A DNA stretch of 12,238 nt from Bacillota bacterium (GCA_016288175.1 JAEEYN010000212.1:1-12238); one strand, 5' to 3'. Positions 1-6,165 are shown, counted from the stretch's first letter. Notes: generated by a model from the letters alone, not told the origin. Program-made: numbers and translations.

Positions 1-500
1 AAATATTCCTCATGCCGGAGCGCAGGGTCGACGTTTTCGTTCAGATGGGCGAAGGTCCCGCCGTCCGTATCGTTCGCGAGGTGGTTCACAACAACGTCGA
101 CTATGACCTTGATATCGTATTTCTCCGCCTCCGCGCAGAGCGCGGTCAGCTCCTCCCGCGTGCCGAGCCACGTGCCGCCGTCCGCGATCGAAAGGCCGAG
201 GGGCTGATAGAGCTTCCACCACTGCCCGTCCGAGTTCGTCCATTCGGCGTTGTAATCCTTCGGCTGCTGCACGGGCGAGGTCTGGACCGCGGTATAGCCC
301 GCGGCGGCGATTTCCGGCAGCGCGTCCTTGATGCTGTTATACGACCAGTTGAAGCAGTGCAGGATCACGGCGCCCTGAACCGTCTCCTGCGCGTAGGTCT
401 CGTATTCTTCGGTTTCCGCGGCGGCGGGCACGGCCCCCGTGAAGATCACGGAAGCGAGCAGACATACCGCCAGCAAAAGAACGAGTATCTTCCTTTTCAT
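1..500 (-). CDS. Secreted alpha-amylase (GH13), N-terminal part
   Basis: This is the first 166 residues of an extracellular glycoside hydrolase family 13 alpha-amylase, which cleaves alpha-1,4-glucan links in starch. The frame is open to the window edge, so the rest of the catalytic barrel and any C-terminal modules lie outside. Residues 1-28 form a signal peptide: basic MKRK, a hydrophobic core, then AVPAAAE. The barrel begins near residue 43 (GAVILHCFNWSYNSIKDAL), followed by GYTAVQTSPVQ at 69-79, WWKLYQPLG near 94-102 and the family's conserved region I, DVVVNH, at 135-140. Region II (nucleophile) and region III (acid/base) are not in the window. The start at 500 is the only ATG before the signal peptide. 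Its nearest ribosome site is a weak GGGTG; a better GGAAGGA lies behind a hairpin (see the 507-534 entry). It has its own promoter at 583-611. Family assignment is firm; exact substrate is inferred. Confidence 0.93.
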   Translation of the reverse strand, partial: MKRKILVLLLAVCLLASVIFTGAVPAAAETEEYETYAQETVQGAVILHCFNWSYNSIKDALPEIAAAGYTAVQTSPVQQPKDYNAEWTNSDGQWWKLYQPLGLSIADGGTWLGTREELTALCAEAEKYDIKVIVDVVVNHLANDTDGGTFAHLNENVDPALRHEEY

Positions 501-506
501 GCATTT

Positions 507-534
507 CACCCCGGCTTTTTCAAGCCGTCCTTCC
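507..534 (-). promoter_or_regulatory. Amylase leader: Shine-Dalgarno, hairpin, weak Shine-Dalgarno
   Basis: Read on the minus strand, a good Shine-Dalgarno GGAAGGA (534-528) is followed directly by a perfect 6-bp hairpin CGGCTT-GAAA-AAGCCG (527-512) and then a weak GGGTG (511-507) before the ATG at 500. In linear RNA the good site lies 27 nt from the start codon. If the hairpin folds, the effective gap is about 11 nt. The elements are visible in the sequence; the proposed effect on translation is inference. Confidence 0.5.
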
Positions 535-582
535 TTTTTAAATCGGCGGCAAACGGTCCTTCGCCGCACTTGTATCTCGATA

Positions 583-611
583 ATTATATCATATATACTC
601 ACCTAAATCAA
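583..611 (-). promoter_or_regulatory. Promoter of the amylase gene
   Basis: On the minus strand, -35 TTGATT (611-606) and a consensus -10 TATAAT (588-583) are separated by 17 bp. This is a standard sigma-A type promoter. It predicts a transcription start near 576 and a leader of about 76 nt before the amylase ATG at 500. It lies downstream of the terminator of the neighbouring dockerin gene, so the amylase is transcribed independently. Confidence 0.75.
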
Positions 612-616
612 CAGAG

Positions 617-639
617 AAACGCCCCCCGTCGGAGCGTTT
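617..639 (-). other. Hairpin between terminator and amylase promoter
   Basis: On the minus strand AAACGCTCC and GGGGCGTTT form a 9-bp stem with one G-U pair around a 5-nt loop. No clear U tract follows; the next bases run into the amylase -35 element. It may be a back-up terminator that insulates the amylase promoter from readthrough out of the 711-2813 gene, or only a chance fold. Confidence 0.35.
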
Positions 640-663
640 TCGGCGATTCTTTTCGGGTTTTGC

Positions 664-696
664 GAAATAATAAAGGGCGGCTCTGAAGAACCGCCC
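664..696 (-). terminator. Intrinsic terminator of the 711-2813 dockerin gene
   Basis: On the minus strand GGGCGG (696-691) pairs with CCGCCC (680-675). The stem extends inward through a T-G wobble and TCT/AGA, and is followed by the T-rich run TTTATTATTT. It begins 15 bases past the stop codon at 711 and is well placed to end that transcript. Confidence 0.85.
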
Positions 697-710
697 ATGT
701 ATAAAGCTGG

Positions 711-2813
711 TTACCGTTCGGCCGGGAATGAATCGATGAGGCCCATCGAGTAGCGGAGAACAAGCACGGCGTCCTGAATATTGACCGTGCCGTCGCCGCT
801 CACTTCGGACGCCGCGGTATCGAGGGCGTCTTCGGTGATGAGGCCCATCGCAAAGCGCAGCACGAGGATCGCGTCCTGGATGTTGACGTTTCCGTCGCCG
901 TTGGCGTCGCCGAGAACATACGGTTCGGGCGTTTCGGCGCAGGTGACCTCAACATAGTCGACGTTGATCTCGAACATATCGCTGACGTTGTAATGGCGGA
1001 TCGCCATTTGGACCGTCCTGCCCGCGTATTCGGCGATATCGTATTCGAACTGATAATCGGCGCCCCAGGTATAATCATCCTGGCCGATCTGGACCCATTC
1101 TTCCCCGTCCGCTTCCTTCAGATAGACGCCGAAGATCTCATAGGGATAATCGGGATCCTGTCCCTGCGCCCAGAAGGTGAACAGGCCGTTCTCGGGAACC
1201 TCGAATTCCGGCGTGATCGCCCAGTTATCGGGATAGAGCGGGCCGTAATCGTTCTCGTAGGAGAGGGACATAATGAAGCCGTAACCCTCATGGAAATCAT
1301 ACTCGCTGTACCAGTCGACCATCCAGCTCCAGTTCCTTCCGTCGCCGTCCTGATCGACGAAGGTCCAGCCCTGATCCTCCGGATCGGTCTCGAAATCCCA
1401 GATCGGGCCGACGGGCTCCGGCGGGACGGGCGTCGGTTCGGTAATGTTCGGATCGACCTCGTATTCCTTTGAATAGATGTAGAAATAGCCGAAGACGCTG
1501 TTGCCGCAAGAGCCGACGGCAACGGTCGAGCCGTTGATCAGCGCAGTCGCGTCATCGGAGATCACATAGCCCTCGTTCGGATAGATACGGACAAGGAGAT
1601 TGTATGTCGCGAACTCGTTGTCGAAATATTCGTCCTCGTAGAGCTGGCCGTAATCCTCGTTGAGTTCGTCGGCATACTGCCACATGACGGTATCGATATA
1701 GTAATTCGCGCCTTCGGGAACGGTGATATCGTAATTCGGGTGCTGGCCCCAGAGCGGGGTCGAGAAGCCCTCGATGCGGATCTCATCGATCGTTTCGGGA
1801 ACGAAGGGCGTGCCCTCGATGATCTCGACATTATCGACCGCGAAATAATCGCCCGCCGGGTTGGTGGAATGGTCCTTCTTATACTGCCACTGCAGGGTAT
1901 GCTCACCGGGCTCGAGAGCGTATTCGAAGCTCTCCCAGACCTCGTCGTGCGAGCCGTATTTCATGACCATCTCGCCGTCAACAAACAGCCTGCAGGTATC
2001 CCAGTCGACCGTGTCGTAGCCCTCGCCCCTCGCGATGAGGTCGAAACGCACCATCATGCCCTCGGCTTCGACATTGACTTCAGCGGAGATCGTGGAGGTC
2101 GAGCTCTCGACGCCGGCGTTCCCGCTCATTGCATAGACGCGATCGTCGGTCTCAACGACGGTCCAGGGATAGGCCGTGTCGTTCGCGAAGTGGATGCTTC
2201 CGCCCTCCGCGTTCAGCGCGAAATCGAGGTCTTCATCGGCCGGCGGCTCGGGAGGCGGCGTCGGCGTCGGGTCGGGCTCCGGCGGGATCGCTCCGCCGAT
2301 CTCGACGTTGTCAACGGCGAAGCAGTCGCCCTGACCGTTGACGGAACCGTCCTTCGTATAAGACCATTCGAGGGTATGCGTGCCGGGTTCGAGGTTCGCG
2401 GAAAAGCGCTGCCAGCCGGCGTCGTATTCGTTGCCCTTGTCGAACTGCGCGGCGCCGTCGATCTTAAAGATGCAGTGGTCGAAAACGGTGCCGTAGTTGC
2501 TGCTTTCGCCGCAGGCCTTATAATCGAAACTCAGACTTCCGCCGTCCTCGCCGACGGTCACCGTCGCGGTCATCACGGAAGTCGACGAAGCCGTTCCGGT
2601 GTTGCCGCTGATCCCGAAAGACGCATGATCGGCGTCATCCGAAGTCTCCGCATGCCAGGGATAAACGCCTTCGCTCACAAAGGTCAGTTCCCCGCCGCCG
2701 ACATTCAGCGCGCTGTCCAGATCGGCATCCCGCGTTCCGGCAAAAACGCCGGCGGGGATCATCATCGCCGCAAGCAGTATGGCGATCAAAACGCTTATGA
2801 TCTTTCTTGCCAT
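711..2813 (-). CDS. Secreted multi-domain dockerin protein (two MAM-like repeats)
   Basis: This is a 700-residue extracellular protein with no recognisable catalytic domain. Residues 1-26 are a signal peptide (MARKIISVLIAILLAAMMIP...). Two related MAM-like beta domains follow, at about 30-173 and 194-333. Each opens with LDxALNxxGG and closes with a YxKDxS...GDxFAVDNVEI signature. A Pro/Thr linker at 176-193 separates them. Residues 340-455 form another beta domain (NYDITVPEGANYYIDTV ... INGSTVAV), resembling small repeat modules of Gram-positive surface proteins. After a second Pro-rich linker, 469-624 resembles the 'choice-of-anchor J' type (IWDFETDPEDQGW). The C-terminus (about 632-700) is a type I dockerin with calcium loops DANGDGNVNIQD and EVSGDGTVNIQD; the second has Glu at position 1. 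The start at 2813 is preceded by AAGGAGGG with 6-nt spacing; the frame extends upstream to 2846 but that start has no ribosome site. Likely role, by inference: binding or adhesion module held by a cohesin. Confidence 0.88.
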   Translation of the reverse strand: MARKIISVLIAILLAAMMIPAGVFAGTRDADLDSALNVGGGELTFVSEGVYPWHAETSDDADHASFGISGNTGTASSTSVMTATVTVGEDGGSLSFDYKACGESSNYGTVFDHCIFKIDGAAQFDKGNEYDAGWQRFSANLEPGTHTLEWSYTKDGSVNGQGDCFAVDNVEIGGAIPPEPDPTPTPPPEPPADEDLDFALNAEGGSIHFANDTAYPWTVVETDDRVYAMSGNAGVESSTSTISAEVNVEAEGMMVRFDLIARGEGYDTVDWDTCRLFVDGEMVMKYGSHDEVWESFEYALEPGEHTLQWQYKKDHSTNPAGDYFAVDNVEIIEGTPFVPETIDEIRIEGFSTPLWGQHPNYDITVPEGANYYIDTVMWQYADELNEDYGQLYEDEYFDNEFATYNLLVRIYPNEGYVISDDATALINGSTVAVGSCGNSVFGYFYIYSKEYEVDPNITEPTPVPPEPVGPIWDFETDPEDQGWTFVDQDGDGRNWSWMVDWYSEYDFHEGYGFIMSLSYENDYGPLYPDNWAITPEFEVPENGLFTFWAQGQDPDYPYEIFGVYLKEADGEEWVQIGQDDYTWGADYQFEYDIAEYAGRTVQMAIRHYNVSDMFEINVDYVEVTCAETPEPYVLGDANGDGNVNIQDAILVLRFAMGLITEDALDTAASEVSGDGTVNIQDAVLVLRYSMGLIDSFPAER

Positions 2814-2839
2814 GTTCTTCCCTCCTTGAAATGCTTGGG

Positions 2840-2870
2840 TCGGCACAGTCAGAAAGCGATGCTGCGCCTC
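2840..2870 (-). other. Leader hairpin of the 711-2813 gene
   Basis: Just inside the predicted 5' end of this mRNA (start near 2874), GGCGCAG and CTGTGCC can pair as a 7-bp stem with one G-U pair around a 13-nt loop. This may protect the 5' end. It is a modest fold and could be chance. Confidence 0.3.
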
Positions 2871-2880
2871 AACTGTATAT

Positions 2881-2889
2881 ATTATAGCA
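2881..2889 (-). promoter_or_regulatory. Extended -10 promoter of the 711-2813 gene
   Basis: On the minus strand TGCTATAAT (2889-2881) is an extended -10 element (TGnTATAAT). No good -35 box lies at the proper distance; the best is TTCCTT at 2909-2904. Extended -10 promoters can work without one. The predicted start is near 2874, giving a leader of about 60 nt. Confidence 0.6.
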
Positions 2890-2963
2890 TATCGTTCGCG
2901 ATAAAGGAAGGCCGGCCGGAGCGATATTTTTCGTTCAACGGGCTTTATTTTCCGCCGCGCTAC

Positions 2964-2993
2964 TTGACGGGCGTACCGTCCGTATGGTATATT
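2964..2993 (+). promoter_or_regulatory. Promoter of the Na/phosphate cotransporter gene
   Basis: -35 TTGACG (2964-2969) and -10 TATATT (2988-2993) are 18 bp apart. Transcription should start near 3000, which rules out the upstream in-frame ATG at 2984 and supports translation from 3038. It is back to back with the promoter of the dockerin gene. Confidence 0.7.
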
Positions 2994-3037
2994 TTGATTG
3001 GTATTTTGTCGGTTTTCGGCGGAAAACGAGGTTTTCG

Positions 3038-4870
3038 ATGGATATTTTCAATGTGATCTCCCTGCTCGGCGGGCTCGCGATGTTCCTTTACGGCATGCGC
3101 CTTATGGGGGATTCACTCAAAGAGAATTCTTCCGGCGCGCTGAAGAAAGCGATGAGCAAGGTTACGAACAACCCGCTCAAGGCTTTCATCCTCGGCGTTC
3201 TCGTTACCGCTCTCATCCAGTCCTCGACCGCGACGATCGTCATCACCGCCGGCCTTGTGGGCGCGGGGATCCTGACGCTGCATCAGTCCCTCGGCATCAT
3301 CGTCGGCGCGAACGTCGGCACGACCGTCACCGGCCAGATCATCCGCCTCCTTGACCTCGATTCCTCCGGCTCATCCGTTCTCCGCTTCTTCCAGCCCTCC
3401 ACGCTCGCCCCGATCGCGCTGATCATCGGCGTCGTGCTCATCATGGGCAGTTTCTTCAAAAACGCGCATTCGATCGGCAAGATCGCGATCGGCTTCGGCA
3501 TCCTGTTTTCGGGTCTTCTGAACATGACCGGCGCCGTCAACACGCTTTCGCAGTCCGGCATCATCGAAGGCCTTTTCTCGGGGCTCGGCAGGAGCCCGGT
3601 GCTCGGCTATCTGACGGGCGCGGGCGTTGCTTTCGTTCTTCAAAGCTCATCGGCGGCAGTCGGCATCCTGCAGGCGTTTTCGTCGACGGGATTGCTTGCC
3701 TTCAGATCCATCTATTCCGTGATCGTCGGCATCTATCTCGGCGACTGCGTCACGACGGCGATCGTGATCTCCATCGGCTCGAAGGCCGAAGCGCGGCGCG
3801 TCGGTATGATGAACATACTCTTCAATTTGAGCAAGACCGTCCTCGTGCTCATCGGCGTGACCGTCGTTCATAAACTCGGGCTTCTCGACAGGCTCTGGGA
3901 CGCGCCGGTCAATTCGGGCATCATCGCGAACACCAACACGATCTTCAACCTCGGCTGCGCGCTCGCTCTCTTTCCGATGCTCGGCGTTTACGAAAAGCTC
4001 AGCCGCCGCATCATCAAGGAAAAGCCCGCGAAGGAAGGCAAGTTCAAGAGCGTTACCGACGCGCTGAATCCCGCCTTTTTCAGCACCCCGGCGCTCGCGC
4101 TGCAGAGCTGCTACAAGACCCTTCTCGCGATCTTCGCAACGGCGAGGACAAGCATCGAAAAATCCTTTGCGCTGCTTAAGGATTACGATCCCGCCGTTCA
4201 TAAGCAGATCCTTGCGGACGAGGAGGAGATCGACCGCATGACCGACCGCGTCAGCAAGTATATGGTCGGGTTCCTGCCCCATCTGCAGATCGACAGCCAT
4301 GTTGCGATCCTGAACCAATACTATAAGATCACTTCGGAATTCGAGCGTCTCGGCGACCACGCCGTCAACATTGCCGACCATGCCGAATCGATGAAAAAGA
4401 ACGATACCTCGTTCTCGAAAACCGCTTTTTCGGAGCTCGCCGTCCTCGAAAGCGCACTCGGCCAGATCCTCGACGAAACGGAACAGACTTTCGCGAAGCG
4501 CGATATCGACGCCGCCGCGCGGATCGAGCCGCTCGTTCAGGTCGTCGGCGACCTCATCACCGTTCTCCGCCGCAACCACCTCAAGCGCATGAGCACCGGC
4601 GAATGCGATCCCTATGCCGACACGGCTTTCACCGACCTGATGGTCGAATTCCACCGCATCGGCGACGTCTGCTCCAATGTCGGCGTCGCGACCGTTGTCC
4701 GCGCTCAGCCGGAGCTTGCCGACCACGAGCACCTCTATTTCGAGCGCCTCCACGCCGGCGGCGACGAGGCTTTCAACGCCGCGTACAACCGCGCGCATCA
4801 ACGGTATTTCGCCCTTCTGAACAGCAGCCCGGACGCCCCGGCAAAGCCCGCGGCACAGACAAAGGATTAA
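3038..4870 (+). CDS. Na/Pi cotransporter with C-terminal PhoU-like domain
   Basis: This 610-residue inner-membrane protein belongs to the bacterial Na/Pi cotransporter family (SLC34/NptA-like, COG1283), which couples phosphate movement to sodium. The membrane half (about 1-320) shows the family's inverted internal repeat: QSSTAT at 61-66 followed by GIIVGANVGTT (86-96), and QSSSAA at 202-207 followed by GIYLGDCVTT (231-240). The cytoplasmic C-terminal part (about 350-590) is helical and PhoU-like, with E...R.GDHAVNIADHAE in the middle. Such fusions are common in Firmicutes. The start at 3038 (MDIFNVISLLGG) has GAGG six bases upstream and lies downstream of the predicted transcription start, whereas the longer reading from 2984 does not. 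It is a single-gene unit ended by the 4903-4929 terminator. No pst, phoU or phosphate-regulator gene is adjacent. Direction of transport (uptake or export) cannot be told from sequence. Confidence 0.94.
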   Translation: MDIFNVISLLGGLAMFLYGMRLMGDSLKENSSGALKKAMSKVTNNPLKAFILGVLVTALIQSSTATIVITAGLVGAGILTLHQSLGIIVGANVGTTVTGQIIRLLDLDSSGSSVLRFFQPSTLAPIALIIGVVLIMGSFFKNAHSIGKIAIGFGILFSGLLNMTGAVNTLSQSGIIEGLFSGLGRSPVLGYLTGAGVAFVLQSSSAAVGILQAFSSTGLLAFRSIYSVIVGIYLGDCVTTAIVISIGSKAEARRVGMMNILFNLSKTVLVLIGVTVVHKLGLLDRLWDAPVNSGIIANTNTIFNLGCALALFPMLGVYEKLSRRIIKEKPAKEGKFKSVTDALNPAFFSTPALALQSCYKTLLAIFATARTSIEKSFALLKDYDPAVHKQILADEEEIDRMTDRVSKYMVGFLPHLQIDSHVAILNQYYKITSEFERLGDHAVNIADHAESMKKNDTSFSKTAFSELAVLESALGQILDETEQTFAKRDIDAAARIEPLVQVVGDLITVLRRNHLKRMSTGECDPYADTAFTDLMVEFHRIGDVCSNVGVATVVRAQPELADHEHLYFERLHAGGDEAFNAAYNRAHQRYFALLNSSPDAPAKPAAQTKD

Positions 4871-4902
4871 AAACACGCGATCCGCAGCCGAACGGCAGAA
4901 TG

Positions 4903-4929
4903 AAAAGCAGGAAACGCTCCTGCTTTTTT
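4903..4929 (+). terminator. Intrinsic terminator of the Na/Pi cotransporter gene
   Basis: A perfect 10-bp stem AAAAGCAGGA / TCCTGCTTTT with a 5-nt loop runs into six T residues (4924-4929). It lies 33 bases past the stop at 4870. Its T run overlaps the -35 box of the next promoter. Confidence 0.93.
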
Positions 4930-4956
4930 GACATTTCGGCGAAAATTTGATATAAT
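4928..4956 (+). promoter_or_regulatory. Perfect consensus promoter of the holin gene
   Basis: TTGACA (4928-4933) and TATAAT (4951-4956) are separated by exactly 17 bp, a full match to the sigma-A consensus. Transcription should start near 4963, leaving a leader of roughly 125 nt before the ATG at 5087. The leader contains GGGGCAAGCCCC (4966-4977), able to form a small hairpin. Confidence 0.9.
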
Positions 4957-5086
4957 AAAAGTAAGGGGCAAGCCCCGCAATTCCCTTTGCGCCTTCTCTA
5001 AAATCAAAGGTTTTTCCTCCCGCCGCCCGTCGGCCTGTTTGCTTTCCCGAAAAAACGGCAGATCAATATTTAATTCGGAGCTTACA

Positions 5087-5581
5087 ATGAAAAACAGAAT
5101 TTCCTTTTCTGCGGTAACGCAGATCTTTTCCTCTATCATGAGCTGGTTCTTCTGGCTCATCATAGTATTCTTTATCGCGATGGTTTTCGATTATGTGACG
5201 GGTTCGCTCGCCGCCCGCAAGCGCGGCGAATGGCGCTCCACCCGCGCCCGGGAGGGGCTTTACCACAAGCTCGGCATCGCCGGCGCGCTGATACTCGCGC
5301 TGCTCATCGATATCGTCGTCGGCCTCGCCGCGGACACCGTTATCCGCCTCCCCTTCCCCTTCCGCGGGCTGTTCTCCCCGCTCTGCGCCGTTTGGTACAT
5401 CGTTACGGAATTCGGTTCGATCACCGAAAACCTCGATAAGCTCGGCGCCGGGATCCCCGCCTTTATGAAGAAAGGCCTTGCCCTGCTGCGAACCGCGGCT
5501 GAGCGTTCCGATCCCGGCGAAGAGTGCGCCTGCACCTGCAAACGTAAAGACGATAAAACGAAAGGAAAACGCGGCAGATAA
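5087..5581 (+). CDS. Phage-type holin family protein (stand-alone)
   Basis: This 164-residue membrane protein matches the toxin-secretion/phage-lysis holin family (holin 4 type) of Gram-positive bacteria and their phages. Visible hallmarks are an N-terminal membrane helix (about 18-38) ending in DYVTGSLAARKRGEW, then STRAREGLYHKLGIAG, a second hydrophobic stretch (about 62-82), and a region ending VTEFGSITENLDKLGAGIP (about 106-124), the family's signature end. The C-terminal tail (140-164) is charged and contains CACTC then many Lys/Arg, as is usual for holins. The start at 5087 has GGAG with 6-nt spacing. The same frame continues upstream without a start codon downstream of the predicted transcription start. 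No endolysin, tail or other phage gene is adjacent. In phages holins permeabilise the membrane for endolysin; in this setting it may serve autolysis, protein release or sporulation, or be a remnant. Family call firm, role inferred. Confidence 0.85.
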   Translation: MKNRISFSAVTQIFSSIMSWFFWLIIVFFIAMVFDYVTGSLAARKRGEWRSTRAREGLYHKLGIAGALILALLIDIVVGLAADTVIRLPFPFRGLFSPLCAVWYIVTEFGSITENLDKLGAGIPAFMKKGLALLRTAAERSDPGEECACTCKRKDDKTKGKRGR

Positions 5582-5596
5582 CGCAGCCGAACAGCG

Positions 5597-5626
5597 AAGA
5601 AGCGCCGGCCTCCCGGCGCTTTCTTC
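5597..5626. terminator. Shared bidirectional terminator between convergent genes
   Basis: A perfect 9-bp stem AAGCGCCGG / CCGGCGCTT with loop CCTC (5600-5621) is followed by TCTTC on the plus strand and by a TTCTTC run on the minus strand. It sits 16 bases after the holin stop and about 35 bases after the end of the small minus-strand gene, and probably serves both. Confidence 0.8.
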
Positions 5627-5655
5627 ATTCCCGGCGGTCAAACGCCGCGCTTGGC

Positions 5656-5886
5656 TCAGTTGCAGCCGCAGCCGTTGTTGTTATTGTTGCCGCCGCAGCC
5701 GATCTCGCCGCAGCCGCAGCCGCCGAAACCGTTGTTGCCGAGGATCAGCAGGATGATGATCCACCACCAGTTGTTATTGTTGCAGCCGCAATCGTCATCA
5801 CAGCCGCAGCCGCCGAAACCGTTGTTGCTGAGGATGAGCAGGATGATGATCCACCACCAGTTGTTGTTCATACAGTTGTTGCACAT
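5656..5886 (-). CDS. Asn/Cys/Trp-rich small protein with 30-residue tandem duplication
   Basis: This 76-residue protein is not one I can assign with confidence. It has 11 Cys, 6 Trp and about 19 Asn. Two near-identical units lie exactly 30 residues apart: residues 10-29 and 40-59, each WWWIIILLIL then S/G-NNGFGGCGC. Between them is DDDCGCNNNN, and the tail is GCGGNNNNNGCGCN. The hydrophobic decapeptide is short for a membrane helix, so the pair could insert as a hairpin, associate with membrane or coat surfaces, or stack as beta structure. CGC/CxC pairs suggest disulfide cross-linking or metal binding. It loosely recalls tiny hydrophobic Gly/Cys proteins of spore formers (YjcZ type) and short high-Cys clostridial proteins; that likeness is from memory and untested. 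The gene is real on several grounds: AAGGAGG 9 nt before ATG at 5886, a stop at 5656, repeat period in whole codons, and silent or conservative differences between copies. Confidence 0.8.
   Translation of the reverse strand: MCNNCMNNNWWWIIILLILSNNGFGGCGCDDDCGCNNNNWWWIIILLILGNNGFGGCGCGEIGCGGNNNNNGCGCN
5711..5870. repeat. 90-bp period tandem duplication inside the small Cys-rich gene
   Basis: Bases 5711-5780 and 5801-5870 are almost identical at an offset of exactly 90 bp. Differences over the first 66 bases are only a C/T and a C/G change (5738/5828 and 5745/5835), plus one at 5776/5866. It encodes the two 30-residue units of the 5656-5886 protein. The near identity at DNA level points to a recent duplication or ongoing gene conversion. 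Confidence 0.9.
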
Positions 5887-5947
5887 AGCTTTATGCCTCC
5901 TTCAAATTCGGGCAGGAAGAGCGGCGCCCTCCTTACCCGTCTGCTTC

Positions 5948-5977
5948 ATAATACGCGGCGAGGCAAAAAACGGTGAA
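5948..5977 (-). promoter_or_regulatory. Likely promoter of the small Cys-rich gene
   Basis: On the minus strand TTCACC (5977-5972) and TATTAT (5953-5948) are 18 bp apart, a moderate match to sigma-A consensus. The predicted start is near 5941, giving a leader of about 55 nt. If the gene is sporulation-specific a different sigma factor could apply, so this is tentative. It is back to back with the ribU promoter. Confidence 0.45.
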
Positions 5978-5990
5978 AGCGAAAAAGGTA

Positions 5991-6019
5991 TTGCCAAAGG
6001 AGAAATGCTGTGCTATAAT
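5991..6019 (+). promoter_or_regulatory. Promoter of the riboswitch-ribU unit
   Basis: TTGCCA (5991-5996) and TATAAT (6014-6019) are 17 bp apart, and TGC directly before the hexamer gives an extended -10. Transcription should begin at 6026 or 6027, so the FMN aptamer starts almost at the first base of the RNA. Confidence 0.85.
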
Positions 6020-6025
6020 ACGGGC

Positions 6026-6165
6026 AGCTTCGGGGCAGGGTGAAATTCCCTACCGGCAGTAAAGTCTGCGAACCCGTGTCAAAAAAGGCCGGGCCGAACC
6101 GGTGCGATTCCGGTACCGACAGTGATTGCGGCGAAGGCCGCATAAGTCTGGATGGAAGAAGAACG
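6026..6165 (+). ncRNA. FMN riboswitch aptamer (RFN element)
   Basis: The conserved FMN-sensing aptamer is clear. Helix P1 can close between CTTC (6028-6031) and GAAG (6158-6161). The conserved core includes CGGGGCAGGGTGAAATTCCC near 6031-6050, then ACCGGCAGTAAAGTCTGCGA (6052-6071), CCGGTGCGATTCCGG near 6099-6113, ACCGACAGT just after it, and the end motif AGTCTGGATGGAAGAAG. The variable arm TGCGGC-GAAG-GCCGCA (about 6127-6142) is a perfect hairpin. FMN binding should lower expression of the downstream riboflavin transporter. Confidence 0.96.

Noticed and set aside
2984..3037. Longer N-terminus for the Na/Pi cotransporter.
   Set aside because: The upstream ATG lies inside the promoter spacer and -10 area, before the predicted transcription start, while 3038 has a ribosome site.
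4928..5086. Longer reading of the holin from 4928.
   Set aside because: That codon is part of the -35 box; the added residues do not resemble holins and a ribosome site fits 5087.
5087..5581. Prophage remnant, judged from the holin.
   Set aside because: No other phage gene, attachment repeat or change in base composition is visible around it.
5711..5870. CRISPR-like or minisatellite repeat.
   Set aside because: Only two units, no spacer variety, and the repeat is in frame within a well-formed gene.
6021..6027. CGGGCAG is a perfect complement of CTGCCCG in the riboswitch terminator arm (6185-6191) and looked like an antiterminator.
   Set aside because: The -10 box at 6014-6019 puts the transcription start at 6026-6027, so this segment is mostly not in the RNA.
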